Positions 12,574 to 25,022 of a DNA stretch of 64,000 bases are shown here, in pieces. The notes beneath the pieces were generated by a model, which did not search any database, was not told the origin of the DNA, and saw nothing but the letters and a program-made list of their open reading frames with translations. Origin of the DNA: Zygnema cylindricum. Taxonomy: Eukaryota; Streptophyta; Zygnematophyceae; Zygnematales; Zygnemataceae. Position numbers and translations under genes: made by a program. The DNA is taken from the NCBI GenBank assembly GCA_037447655.1, contig JBBHKE010003548.1, positions 1-64,000 of the forward strand. Direction: 5' to 3'. Position 1 is the stretch's first letter; each line of letters opens with the position of its first letter.

Positions 12574-13622
12574 TGTAGAAACTAATGGTTTTATTAGTAT
12601 TTTCTAGGTCTGAAAAGAAATATAGAAGTCGAGGCAGTCTATCTCTAACTTCTCTCTCCAACTCTCAAACTTGTCGCAGTCACTGAGAAATTGGAGAGGA
12701 AGCTAGAGCCATGGCTACCTTGGCTATCCTGAGATTTACGGGAATTTTATATTAGGGTTTATATATTTAATTAAAATGTATGTGCCGGCGGCAAGATTTG
12801 ATCCTTGTACCTGCCGGCCGGCAGACACGAAGTAGCCGGTATCCTTAGCCGTTTCACCTAGCGGAAATGTTACCAAGCATATAGTTTGATAATTATTTAA
12901 GTATGTATACAAGCGATAAACCATTTAACTAGAATTAATTACGGGATACATAGATCCAGTACTATGTAATGTACGACTTACGGTACGAACATAAATCAGT
13001 ACCGCGCATTTGTTTCGTAAATGAAACAAATACCGCGCATGTATTTATTACTGCCACGATTAAAGCCGAATTTAATCGGACGGCCGGGATTAGCGCCGAG
13101 ATCGCGGAGGAAGATTTCGGCGCTTTGTGGCCATCGCCACATCGGATGACGCGTGGCAAAATTCCGTTGGATTGTGGAAACTCCGGAGATTATGGCACCG
13201 AATCCGGATTTGACATGTGTCGACATTTTGGCCATGTCGTACAATGTCCGTACATAAAGTACACCGGCAGCTGTACTTTTGCGTACGGAACTCAATTCTG
13301 ATTGGTTCCGTACATCAGTAGATAGAGTCTGTGAGAGAGATAAGACTTAGAAAAATTAGAAGATAGGACCCCCTCTCCCAGAGAGCTTCTGTACAAAAGG
13401 TCAATTTTGACCCTCCATAACTTACTGCTCAGGGGAGCAAATTCAGAGATTCTTTTTGCTATCGACTCAGGGGAGTCTTGCCTTCACAGAGGTGAAGTTG
13501 GTCAGCGTTTTTGTCTGCCAGGGTGGCAGTTATTTTTGCTTAAACACAAAGGAGTCATAATTATCTTAGAGGCTTCTTGGAAGCTGTCCACTCTGAGGAC
13601 TTATGGAGGTCTCAGAGTTTCA
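12574..13622 (+). repeat. 5' LTR of A3
   Basis: 1049 bp with TG...CA ends. It contains an antisense tRNA-like block (about 12788-12865), a CACGTG-type motif, a TTGACC-containing palindrome near 13399, and GACTC...GAGTC near 13463. An ATG at 13603, inside the LTR, is in frame with gag. Confidence 0.95.
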
Positions 13623-13637
13623 GGTTATGGGCCCACC
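13623..13637 (+). other. Primer binding site matching the anticodon arm of initiator tRNA-Met
   Basis: GGTTATGGGCCCACC follows the LTR directly. It is the exact complement of the anticodon stem-loop of plant initiator tRNA-Met (GGTGGGCCCATAACC), not of its 3' end. Drosophila copia has the same kind of site and is primed by a half-tRNA. The same block, with small changes, follows LTRs at 12090, 29292, 32044 and, on the minus strand, 23796-23810. Confidence 0.88.
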
Positions 13638-16600
13638 CTCTAGGGTACCAATCTTTAATGGAACTGGCTTCATATACTGGGAAAGTATGATGATAGGAGC
13701 TCTATGCGAAAAAAGGTTTTGGGGGATAGTGAGTGGACGATTGGGGCGTCCATCAAGTCTTGGAATTCCTCCAGGGTTTAAAGGAAGCAGATTCACCAGG
13801 AAAGAGGATTCACCTTCAACGGAGGAAACAAAGGAAGGAGAGGTGGTGGACAAAGGAAAGGAGAAGGAGGCGACCACACCAATAGCAACTGGTTTAGCAT
13901 TCATGTCACCTATTCCGAGGAACGAGGAGAATGATACTGAAACCTGGGACTTCAACAATATGGCGGCAAAACACTTCATCCTACGCCATCTCACTCAAGG
14001 ACTTGCATGTCCTCATTTGCAGGTAGAGAGGGCATCCGATCTTTGGATGGCTCTCATAGAAATGTACCGAAGTGGTACGATTCAGCAACAACAGTTGGCT
14101 GATCAGAAAGTTAAGGAGTATGTATACAAAGGGGGAAATATGTTGGATTTTTGCAATGAGCTTGCTACACTCTTCATGGAGCTAGAGAGTGCGGGTAAAG
14201 TTTTTAGTGAAAAAGAAAAAGTTAACTGTTTACTAATGAAGTTACCTGATGAGTTCGAGAACATAGTCAACCGTGTGCAGGACTTGCCAGACTCAAGGTG
14301 GATATGGAACTCAGTGGTAGGGATGATTCTCGTTCGAGAGAATACGATTGAGATCCGAAGGGGAGGAAAGAGTGGCCAAGCCTTGGCAACAGCGACCGAT
14401 TGGAGGAACAAGGATTCCCGGAAACCAGTCGGAAACTATGGGGGAAGGGAGCAGAAAAAACAGGTTGGCGAGTTCGAACCAAGGGCTCCCAAAGGTTTAT
14501 GTCATTTTTGTAAGAAACCGGGGCACTATATGGCAGAGTGCACCAAGCTAACCGAGCTTCGGTTAAAGGAGGGGCAAACCGGTGGTACTCCGAGAGGAAA
14601 GAAAAAGGCCCTTGTCACACAGGTACTTGAGGCGGAATCCGAGGACGAGGACGATGAGCTCCTTTTGGATGGAGAGTTGGAGGCGAAAACTGAGGTTGAA
14701 ATTCCACGAAGGCAGAAATGTGCTTACGGTGGATTGAAAGGTGAAGCAGGCTGGATTATAGATTCAGGTGCCTCAATGCACATGTGTAAGGATAGACACC
14801 TGTTCACTAAGATAAGAAAGATTCCCACCGTAGAGATAGAGTACGGGGATGGGAGGATAGTCACCACTACTCTTGTAGGATCGGTAGATCTGAAAGTGTT
14901 AGTAGAAGGAAAGACATCCATATTAACATTCTCCGATGTATTGTTTATTCCGGAGCTGAACAAAAATCTTATCTCTACATCAGTATTAGATGATAAGGGT
15001 TTTTTCACTAGCACTAGGGAAGGAGTCTTTACTGCTAGTTTTGAGGAGGATGTCTATTTCATTGCTGAGAAAGGTAGCCATGGGATGTTTAGGCTGATCT
15101 TAAGTAATGAAACGAAGAAACTTTATTATGCTGGTGTTCATGATATTATGATGTGGCATAAGAGGCTTGGGCATGTGAATCTAGATAAGTTAAGAGAGAT
15201 GAAAAAGATGGGAGTGGTGGAAGGGATTCAGTTCAGTGAGAGTGATGATATAAGTGATTGTAGTGGGTGTGCTCAAGGTAAAGCACACAGATTACCCTTT
15301 CCAAAAACAGCCACCTACAAGGGAGAAAAACTTCTAGATCTAGTACACACAGATATTTGGGGACCGGCTAGAGTGCCCTCACCGGGGGGGAAGAGATTTA
15401 TGATGACTATAACTGATGATTGGTCTCGGTATTCCCGAGTATATTTTTTGAAAAACAAGTCAGAAGCTGAGGACTGTTTTAGACAATATAAAGCATGGAG
15501 CGAAAAACTCCATGAAACTCCAATCAAGAGAGTAAGGAGTGACAATGGTGGAGAGTATACTTCTAACCAGTTTGAGGATTTTTTGAGGGAAGATGGGGTT
15601 CAACACCAAAAGCAGTTCCAGAAAATCCGGAACAGAATGGGGTAGCTGAAAGGTTAAATAGAACACTAAGTGATAGTGCTAGAAGTATGTTGTCGGATAA
15701 GAAGATAGGAAAAAGGTTTTGGGCAGAAGCAATGAACTGTGCTAATTACCTCAAAAATAGAGTTCTTACTTCAGCTATAAAAGATCAAACACCTTATGAG
15801 AGATGGACAGGCCGGAAACCAGACTTATCTCATTTAAAGGTTTTCGGCAGTCAAGTATTCAGTCTAGATACAGATCGGTCTAATTGGAAGCTAGATCCTA
15901 AAGGAAAACCGGGATACTTATTAGGATATGATGAGGATGTTAAAGGATATAGAGTTTATGATCTAAAAAGGGAAGATATAATCTTAGTAAAGCATCTAGT
16001 AGTTATGGATGAAGGAAAATCTGTGGATCCCTTCAAATATACGAAACCACTAAAAATCAGATTTGAGTCAGAAAATTCCGATGACTTTGAGCTTCCTAAC
16101 TATCCAGGTTTTAGAGACGATGACATTCTTGCAGGAACAAATCAGACCGAAAAGGACTCGGCTGTGGAAACTCCAGTGACAACTCTACTCGAAGCGGAAG
16201 ACGTGGTGGAAAATGATTCGGAATCAAGGGATAGGGGAGAAGCCGAGTTTGTTCGAAAGAATCCACGAGAACCATCTATTCCGGCCTCAGATTTTGAGGG
16301 AGGGAGGAGAAGTAGCAAAATACTGCAAGAAAAACAGGTTAATAACAAGGTAACTAAACTATCTCATCAAGATGAACCTCAAACTTATCGAGAGGCGATG
16401 ACTTGTCCAGAAAGAAACCGGTGGAAGACAGCCATCAATGAGGAGATGGCTTCAATCATGGCAGCCGATACTTGGGAGCTGGTGGACTGTCCACCTAACC
16501 GAAAACCAATCGGTTGTAAGTGGGTTTTCAAACTAAAACTGAACCCAGATAACACAATCGAGCGCTACAAGGCCAGATTAGTGGCAAAGGGATTTACACA

Positions 16601-17960
16601 AAAGGAAGGAATTGACTACGAGGAAACCTTTGCCCCGGTGGTCAGATTTCCCTCCGTCCGCATACTTCTCAGTTTAGCAGCGGCGGAAGACATGGAAGTG
16701 CACCAGATGGACATCAAAACAACCTTTTTGCATGGAGAATTAGAAGAGGAGATCTTCATGCGACAACCCGAAGGGTTTGTGGAAGAAGGAGAGGAGAGTA
16801 AGGTATGCCGGCTGATTAAATCTCTTTATGGTTTGAAACAGGCGCCCCGACAGTGGAATAAGAAGCTTGATGAGTTTCTTACCGGTCTAGGATATATTCG
16901 GATCAGCTCAGATCACTCAATCTATGTTTTCGAAGATGAGGAAGGTTTTATATTTATTGCAATTTATGTTGATGATTTGCTTGTTTTAAGTAAATCAATG
17001 GAAAAAATTAATAAACTGAAAACCGATCTTAAGGGAAGATTTGAAATGAAGGATATGGGGGAAGCAAAATATATTTTGGGAATTCAAGTAGAGAGAGACC
17101 GAAAAAGAAAAATTATAAGATTGACTCAAAAGGAAGCAATTGGGAACATGCTTGAAAAATTTCAAATGGATAAAGCTAATAGTTGTACAACTCCAATGGA
17201 ATTGAAGAAGGGAAGTGAGGGGAGTGAGGAAGAAGGAGTCATAGTCTTAGACGAGGAATTATCTCCTGAAGAACAGAAGTTCATGCAGACTATTCCTTAC
17301 AGGCAAGTAGTGGGAAGTCTAATCTATTTTATGAATTGTACCCGGCCGGATTTAGCTGCAGCTGTAGGAGTGCTGAGTAGAAGTCTAAATGCTCCCACTA
17401 AGAAGGATTGGGAGGCAGCTAAGAGAGTCCTTAGATACTTGGTAGGAACTAGAGATCTATGGTTGCATTTGGGTGGGGAGAATACTGACATCACTACTTG
17501 GAGTGATGCCAGTTATGGTGATGCTCCGATGAGGAGATGTACTTTTGGATATGTATTATATGTGGGTGATGGGGCTTGCTGTTGGAGTAGCAAACAGCAA
17601 AAGGTTATTGCTCAGTCCACCATGGAGGCTGAGTATATGGCCTCTTGCTCTGCTGTAAAAGAATTGATGTGGGTCAAGTCTTTGCTTGGTGAGCTTGGTC
17701 ACCTTAAGAGTGGTGTTCAGAAAATATTTTGTGATAATCAGGCAGCAATCGCTATTTCTGCCAATCCTAAACACCATTTTAAAGCCAAACACATGGACAT
17801 CAGACTCAGCTTTGTTAGAGAGAAAGTAGAAAACAAAATAATCAGTTTAGAGTACAGACCAGATAGTGAGATGGTAGCAGATATGATGACCAAACCTGTG
17901 CCTTCCCCTAAACTAATTTTTTGCAGGGAGAAGTGTGGTCTGAAATTAAAGATTGACTAG
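13627..17960 (+). pseudogene. A3 gag-pol polyprotein with one frameshift
   Basis: The first ORF (ATG 13627, inside the primer site; an in-frame ATG at 13603 lies in the LTR) runs to a TAG at 15643-15645. It holds gag, a CCHC knuckle (CHFCKKPGHYMAEC, residue about 291), aspartic protease (IIDSGAS, about 378), the integrase HHCC region (HKRLGHVN...CSGCAQGKAH) and the catalytic core (LVHTD, SDNGGEY). The second ORF (15687-17960) has the integrase C-terminus, reverse transcriptase (YVDDLLVLSK) and RNase H (STMEAEYMA). Comparison with sister copies shows that one missing base after the QHQK codons near 15613 breaks the frame; otherwise it is open throughout. The product would form virus-like particles and copy the element RNA into DNA. 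As sequenced it cannot make a full polyprotein. Confidence 0.93.
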
Positions 17961-17973
17961 AAAATAAGGGGAG
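17960..17973 (+). other. Polypurine tract of A3
   Basis: GAAAATAAGGGGAG immediately precedes the 3' LTR, the normal place for plus-strand DNA priming. The same tract precedes the 3' LTR of A6 (43229-43242) and, on the minus strand, that of A1 (near 1930). Confidence 0.9.
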
Positions 17974-19023
17974 TGTAGAAACTAATGGTTTTATTAGTAT
18001 TTTCTAGGTCTGAAAAGAAATATAGAAGTCGAGGCAGTCTATCTCTAACTTCTCTCTCCAACTCTCAAACTTGTCGCAGTCACTGAGAAATTGGAGAGGA
18101 AGCTAGAGCCATGGCTACCTTGGCTATCCTGAGATTTACGGGAATTTTATATTAGGGTTTATATATTTAATTAAAATGTATGTGCCGGCGGCAAGATTTG
18201 ATCCTTGTACGTGCCGGCCGGCAGACACGAAGTAGCCGGTATCCTTAGCCGTTTCACCTAGCGGAAATGTTACCAAGCATATAGTTTGATAATTATTTAA
18301 GTATGTATACAAGCGATAAACCATTTAACTAGAAATGAATTACGGGATACATAGATCCAGTAATATGTAATGTACGACTTACGGTACGAACATAAATCAG
18401 TACCGCGCATTTGTTTCGTAAATGAAACAAATACCGCGCATGTATTTATTACGGCCACGATTAAAGCCGAATTTAATCGGACGGCCGGGATTAGCGCCGA
18501 GATCGCGGAGGAAGATTTCGGCGGTTTGTGGCCATCGCCACATCGGATGACGCGTGGCAAAATTCCGTTGGATTGTGGAAACTCCGGAGATTATGGCACC
18601 GAATCCGGATTTGACATGTGTCGACATTTTGGCCATGTCGTACAGTGTCCGTACATAAAGTACACCGGCAGCTGTACTTTTGCGTACGGAACTCAATTCT
18701 GATTGGTTCCGTACATCAGTAGATAGAGTCTGTGAGAGAGATAGGACTTAGAAAAATTAGAAGATAGGACCCCCTCTCCCAGAGAGCTTCTGTACAAAAG
18801 GTCAACTTTGACCCTCCATAACTAACTGCTCAGGGGAGCAAATTCAGAGATTCTTTTTGCTATCGACTCAGGGGAGTCTTGTCTTCACAGGGGTGAAGTT
18901 GGTCAGAGTTTTTGTCTGCCAGGGTGGCAGTTATTTTTGCTTAAACACAAAGGGGTCAGGATTATCCTAGAGGCTTCTTGGAAGCTGTCCACTCTGAGGA
19001 CTTATGGAGGTCTCAGAGTTTCA
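17974..19023 (+). repeat. 3' LTR of A3
   Basis: 1050 bp, near-identical to the 5' LTR at 12574-13622 and ending at the same GAGTTTCA. The flanking AAAAG target repeat follows at 19024-19028. Confidence 0.95.
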
Positions 19024-22000
19024 AAAAGCTAGTGAATTACACTTACAAAGGAGGAAAGATGTTAGATTATTGCAATGATCTTTCTTGTTTGTATATGGAG
19101 ATGGAAAGTGCCGGATGGACAAGTACAATGAAAATGAAAGTTAACACTCTCATCATGAAGTTACCAGACGAGTATGAGAACATAGTGTACCGAGTACAAG
19201 AAATGATTGATAGCGTATGGAAGTGGAATACAGTGGTCCGGATGATACTTGTGCAGGAAAACACCATGGAGATTAGGAGAGGAGGAAAGAGCATTCAAGC
19301 TCTAGTTGCAGGAGGGGACCGATGGGGAAATGACCCGAATAAACCGTATAAAGGGGAAAGAGATCAGTCTAGAGGACCAAGGCCCCCAAAAGGCCTTTGT
19401 CATTTTTGCAAAAAGTTGGGACACTTTATCCCGGATTGTGTCAAACAGTCGAAGCTGAGTCTCCTAGAGAACCGTGTAGGGGGTTCTTCCGCAGGGAAGA
19501 AAAAGACACTTCTGGTCACAAAAGTGATAGGAGAAACCGAGGATGAGTTTTTTAAGGAGGATATGGAGCTTCTTCTTGAAGAGAGTCTGAAGGAGAAGGA
19601 GATCCCTTAGAGACATAAGTGTGACCTTGGAGCATTTCGTGAAGCCCCACAAGAAGGATGGATCATCGACTCTTGTGCATCCATGCATATGTGTTGTGTT
19701 AAGGAACTCTTCACTAAGCTAAGAAAGATCCCTACTGTACAGATAGAGTATGGGGATGGGAGAGTGGTTACTACAGATCTAGTGGGGTCAGTAGATCTGA
19801 AAAACTTAGTGGAGGGTAAGACTTCTATCCTCACATTCTTAGATGTACTCTACATTCCTCAGCTGAGTAAAAATCTTTTCTCTACGTGTGTATTAGATGA
19901 GAAAGAGTTTGATACCTTCACTCGAAAGGGAGTCTTTACAGCTAAGTATGGGGATAAAGTTTACTTCACGGCAGATAAGGGTAGCCAAGGAATGTTTAGG
20001 CTTAACCTTAGTAATGAAAAGAAAAATGCTTACTATGTTGGTGTTCCAAAGTCGATGATTTGGCATAAACGATAGGGGCATGTGCATTTTGATAGGTTGA
20101 GGGAAATGAAAATTCTTTAAGTAATAGAAGGCATTCAGTTTGGGGATAATGAAATGATTAATGATTGTAGTGGCTATGCTCAAGGTAAGGCTCACAAACT
20201 TCCCTCTCCCAAAGCCGCCACATATAGAGGTGAGAAAGTACTTGATCTAGTCCACATAGATATCTGGGGACCTGCAAAAGTGCTTTCTGTTGGAGGAAAA
20301 AGGTTTATTTTGACAATACTGATGACTATTCTAGATAATCTAGAGTCTACTTTCTGAAAACAAAGTCTGAAGCATCAACTTACTTCAAAGAATATAAAGC
20401 TTGGAGTGAGAAGTTGCATAGAACCCCAATTCAGAGGATAAGGAGTGATAATGGGGGGGAATATACCTCTAACCAGTTTGAGCAATACTTTTGAGATAAG
20501 GGAGTTCAACACCAGAAAATTGTACCATATAACCTGGAACAAAATGGGGTAGCTAAGAGGTTGAACCAAACACTAGGAGATAGTGCATGTAGTATGTTGG
20601 CTGACAAGAAAATAGGAAAGAGATTTGGGGCAGTGGCCATGAATTGTGCCAACTACATTAAGAATAGAGTCCTTACCTCAGCTGTAAAAGGAATGAAACC
20701 TTATGAGAGATGGGTGAGAAGGAAACGAGATATATCTCACCTTAAAGTATTTGGTAGCCAAGTTTATAGTCTTGACACGGATAAGAAAAACTGGAAACTA
20801 GATGCTAACGGAAAACCCGGATACTTTGTAGGATATAATGTGGATGTCAAGGGATATAGAGTCTATGACTTAGCAAAGAGATTTAAGTCAAACATCTAGT
20901 TTTCATGGATGAAAGGAAGTCATTTGACCCTTTGAAATGTACTAATAAGATAAAAATCATATTTGAGTCTGAAGGTGAGGAGGACTCCATCCTTCCTGAA
21001 AAGGACATGTGTGAAACAGGGTTTCCAGATTTAGGGGAGATCCAAGAAACAAGCAATCCACTGGAAACCTCACATATTCCTATAGACTTGGAGGAGACAG
21101 AAGAGGAGGGACCGGAACTGGCTTTCATGGATAGGGGAGTCGATGAGACAGTAAGGAGAAATCCAAGACTTCCCTCCATCCCAGCTTCGGAGTTTGAGGG
21201 GGGGAGAAGGAGCAACAAAAGGATCCAGGAAAAACAGGCGGCTCATAAGGTAACTAAGCTATCTCACCTTGATGAGCCTCAGTCATACTCGGAGGTAGTA
21301 AACAGTCCAGACAAAGACAGATGGATTAGAGCCATAAATGATGAGATGGCCTCTATCATGGAACCAAGTACTTGGGAACTAGCGGACTGTCCTCCGGACA
21401 GAAAACCGATTAGCTATAAATTGGTGTTTAAACTAAAACTAAACCCAGATAATACTATTGAGAGATACAAGGCTCGATTGGTAGCAAAGGGGTTCACCTA
21501 AAAGGAGGGGATTGACTATGAGGAGACTTTTGCCCCAGTTGTTCGGTTCCCATCAGTAAGGATTCCTTAGTTTGGTAGCAGTGGAAGACATAGAAATACA
21601 CCAGATGGACATTAAGACTGCTTTTCTTAATAGTGAGTTAGAGGAATAAATTTTCATGAGGCAACCTGAGGGTTTCGTGGAAGAAGGAGAAGAGAGCAAA
21701 GTCTGCAGGCTCATAAAGTCCTTATACGGATTGAAGCAGGCTCCTCGACAGTGGAATAAGAAACTAGATTAGTTTCTAACAAATTTGGGATATATTCGGA
21801 TCAACTCTGACCAATCTATCTATATGTTTGAAATGAGAATGGTGTTATTTTTATTGCAATTTATATGGATGATCTACTTGTGTTGAGTAAGTCTTTGGAG
21901 AAGATCAATAGGCTAAAGAAAGATCTTAGGGGCAGATTTGATATGAAGGATTTAGGGGAGGCAAAATATATTTTGGGGATCCAAATGGAGAGAGATAGAG

Positions 22001-22070
22001 AAAAAAAATTTATCAGACTTACGCAAAAAGAAGCAATAGGTAAATGCTTGGGAAATTCGAGATGGAAAAT
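19024..22070 (+). pseudogene. Remainder of A2 gag-pol, degenerate and truncated
   Basis: The gag reading interrupted at 12573 resumes (LVNYTYKGGKMLDYCNDL). It is followed by a knuckle (CHFCKKLGHFIPDC), protease (IIDSCAS, with the conserved Gly lost), integrase (CSGYAQGKAH, with one Cys of HHCC lost) and reverse transcriptase ending at about 22070. Stops occur at about 19608, 20073, 20118, 20493 and 21499, among others. An LTR of another subfamily starts at 22071, so RNase H and the 3' LTR are gone. Confidence 0.9.
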
Positions 22071-23216
22071 ATAGAAATTAAAGGTTATTTTAGTATTTTC
22101 TAGGTTTTGTAAAATGCAGAAAAGAATCAGAGGAAGTGTGCCTCTAACTCCTCTCTCCAACTCCCACACTTGTTCCAGTCACTGAAAGTTGGAGAGGGAG
22201 AAATAGCCATGGCCGCCTATGCTATCTCGACGGGGAAAGATATTAGGGTGGTAGATTTTACCAAAATGAACTTGGCGGACCTAAGGTTTGAACTTGGAAC
22301 CTACCGTTCGCCAAGGTAGTCGGTAGCCAGTAGTCTTAGCCAACTAGTTTAAACCACAGATATATGATATAGGGATTGATAGTTATTTAAATGTTAACAC
22401 GTAGGCTATTTTCATTCAACGGGGTATTTAGACATAGATATAGTTTGTAATATACGGCGACGGAACATCCGAAACGGATACCACGCATTTTGTTTCGAAG
22501 ACGAAACAAATAGTGCGCAAGTATTTATGACGGCCACGAAGCATGCCGAGATCGCGGAATAGGATTTCGGCGGTTTGCAGTCGACGTCAGATCAATCGCC
22601 ACGTGGCACAATCACATTGGATTACGCCATCTCCGGGGATTCCAGGAACGAATCCAAAAATGACAAGTGTCCACTTGTTGGCCATGTTGTACAATGGGCG
22701 TATTGAAAGTACATTGGCACTTGTACCTTTATGTACAATACACTATTATGATTGGTGCCGTACTTCAGAAGATAGAGTTTTAGAGAGAGATAGGACTTAG
22801 AAAAATTTAGTAGGTAGCAGCCTCTCTCCATGAGAGCTCCTATACAAAAGGGTCATCTTTGACCATTCATATCTATCAATTTACTTGACCATTTTCAGTG
22901 ATTCTTTTTGCTACGGACTCAAGGGAGTCCACGCTACACAAGGGTATACTCGGTCAGAGTTTTTGCCTGCCAGGGTGGCTGCATTTCTAAGGGAAAGTCA
23001 AAGTGGGTGAATGTGTCTAAAACTCATATTCTAACTTTGCATTCTGTGATGGAACTGAGCACACAGAAAGTCTTATTTCACAGGGGTGAAACTATAATGG
23101 GTCTCTGACTGTCAAGGGGTCAATCATTTGGGTTTATATCAACTTGGAGTCGGCACTATCTAGATAAGCTTCTTTTGGATCTGCGATTTCTGTGGGCAAT
23201 GGAGCACACAGAGTTT
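22071..23216 (+). repeat. Family-A LTR, long subfamily, probably solo
   Basis: Starts TATAGAAATT (one change from TGTAGAAATT) and ends GAGTTTCA. Its 3' section (ACTTGGAGTCGGCACTATCT) matches the solo LTR at 582-1815 and the minus-strand LTR at 47047-48225. No target duplication is visible, so rearrangement rather than simple insertion joined it to its neighbours. Confidence 0.8.
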
Positions 23217-23416
23217 CACTTTTCATCATCCGGAACACACAATCTTGACTTCCCCATGGACCAACACGTGTGCCTGGAGTTTACTCAACCGGTGTACTCC
23301 ATTCGGAATTACATACCACACTAAAAACTTTCTACAATAAATCAGCCAGCACACAAAACGACTAAGTCTGGAATCTCTTTCTCACACACGAGATATAGAG
23401 AGGACTAAAGGTTTCA
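23217..23416 (-). repeat. Family-B LTR fragment
   Basis: About 200 bp matches 6486-6690 in the same orientation (CATCATCCGGAACACA...GAGATATAGAGAGGAC). It is cut at both ends by family-A sequence. Confidence 0.7.
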
Positions 23417-23811
23417 AATACAAGAGTTGCTAGACCCTGAGTGGGATGCCTTAGGATGAAGTGTCTCGTTGCCATGTTGCTGTACTCCCACGTAAGACTA
23501 TAATTCTCCTCAATCTTTGGAACTGAAGTCTTTATCGCCGTGGCAATAAGAGTAAGGGGTCCTTTCCCTTTCTCCTTTCCTCCCTCCGACACAGTGCTCT
23601 CCATTTCATCTGCTTCCTTCGTTGGATGAGATGATGTCCTGAAAATTTGACTCCCCCCAACCCTGGTAGAGTTTTTTGGAATGGACGCCTCACTTGTCCA
23701 CTCACTATTCCCCAATACCGTTTTTCACACAATGCTTCTGTCATTATCTTTTCCCCATAGATGAATCCTATTCCATTGAAAATGGGCACCCTAGAGGGTG
23801 GGCCAATAACG
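23417..23811 (-). pseudogene. Copia family-A gag N-terminus fragment
   Basis: On the minus strand the reading starts at the primer-site region (23796-23810, GTTATTGGCCCACCC) and gives the gag N-terminus (RVPIFNGIGFIYGEK; later MATRHFILRHPTQGLA). It needs two frames. The fragment stops at 23417 in mid-gag. Confidence 0.85.
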
Positions 23812-24620
23812 TGTAATTCAGTATCCCCCATTTGATTACGAAATTCCCTTGACAATATGAAGCCTCTAGTATGTTTTCAATGGCTCACTTGCTCCCAAAA
23901 CTACTACCACCTTGGCAAGTGAAGTTTAACGATGACTACACCACCGAGTCCACAGAAAAAAAAATCTCTTAAAACGCCCAACGAGGCGATTAATTATCAA
24001 GAGGCAAATATGCCTATTTGTACACAAGCTCTCTAGGAGAGAGGCGACTACATACCAAATTGTCTAAGTCCTAAACCCCTCTCTAAACCTTTGTATACTA
24101 CTATACATCACCAATTACAGAACTGTACCGTACAAGAAAGTACTGGTCACATGGTACCTTCTGTACGATTAAGGTACAACAAAGCCATGGTGGGGACGTC
24201 TCTCACTTTAAGACTTGTTTGATGCTCTCTGGTGATTCCGCATTTCAATTACGCTGCGCCACGTGTCATCTGTTGACGAAATGTCCATAAACGGCCAAGA
24301 AGGCCATTCCGTGATGTCAGCTTAAATAATAGCCGTCCGATGCAAACCGACTTTTATTATTCACCGTTAAAAACAAATATGCGATTCATTTGTTTAGTGC
24401 AATATCGGGGGGCATACGAAATTCTTACTGATTCTATGTGATATAATCTTGGATACCTAGTTAATCGGTTTAATCTGCATGTATCTCTTTAAGTAGCTAT
24501 CTAACCTTATATATCCTTGCACAGTTGGTAGACTTTAGGACAAGGCTGCCGATTATTTCGGCGAACCGTAGGGACCGGGATCAATTCCTTGCTGGTCCGT
24601 AATGTTTTTGGTACAGTCTT
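23812..24620 (-). repeat. Family-A 5' LTR fragment upstream of the gag fragment
   Basis: Follows the primer site on the minus strand and contains family features: TCTCTCTAGGAGAG stretches, a CACGTG motif near 24268, and a block near 24409-24620 that matches 297-480. The outer end is lost near 24620. Confidence 0.75.
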
Positions 24621-25022
24621 CTTAGACTGTCTAATGTCTCCTTTCAATTCACGCTGTTCTGTACTGTAGCTTTTAAGGCAACTTTTCAGGGTTACAATAT
24701 GTTGATGTGGACACAAAAGTGCCATAGGTGTAGTATGATATCGAGTTTTGTTGTTTTGAAAAGTCAGTTTCGTGAGGGCGTGTCGTTTCGTGCGTACAAA
24801 ATGTTTCGTGGGTACAGTATAAGATTCTAATACTATCTTGATTTACTATGGAGGTTTGAATTGATCTGCGAATTGGGGGAGTAATGGTACTAATTGCTTG
24901 AGATGTACGAAATTAGTTGAAGCAGTGGTAACGTTAGCGGAAGCAATGGTACCGGTTGAACAAAAGGGGAGAAGGGAAGAATGTGGACTTAGTGGCCGAG
25001 AGAGTCTAAAGGTTTGGGGGAG
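24621..25022 (+). other. Spacer with a trace of family-B RNase H end
   Basis: No gene is seen up to about 24970. From there REECGLSG and GAGAGAGTCTAAAGG match the end of family-B pol and its polypurine region (compare 6725-6702, minus). It leads directly into the family-B LTR at 25023. Confidence 0.5.

Larger units (their letters stand above)
12574..19023 (+). mobile_element. Near-complete Ty1/copia retrotransposon A3
   Basis: A 6450-bp element bounded by LTRs at 12574-13622 and 17974-19023, both starting TGTAGAAAC and ending GAGTTTCA. The 5-bp target duplication AAAAG lies at 12569-12573 and 19024-19028. A primer site (13623-13637) follows the 5' LTR and a purine tract (17960-17973) precedes the 3' LTR. 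The LTRs differ at only some 15-20 positions by eye (about 98-99% identity), so this is the youngest insertion in the window. It sits inside gag of A2. Confidence 0.96.

Noticed and set aside
15613-15690. Programmed frameshift between the two A3 ORFs
   Set aside because: Sister copies A2 and A6 have an extra base in the same codon and run through in one frame here, so this is a deletion in A3.
19608-22070. In-frame TGA/TAG codons in copia pol as possible recoding
   Set aside because: Stops of all three types and frameshifts are scattered and differ between copies, which is ordinary decay.
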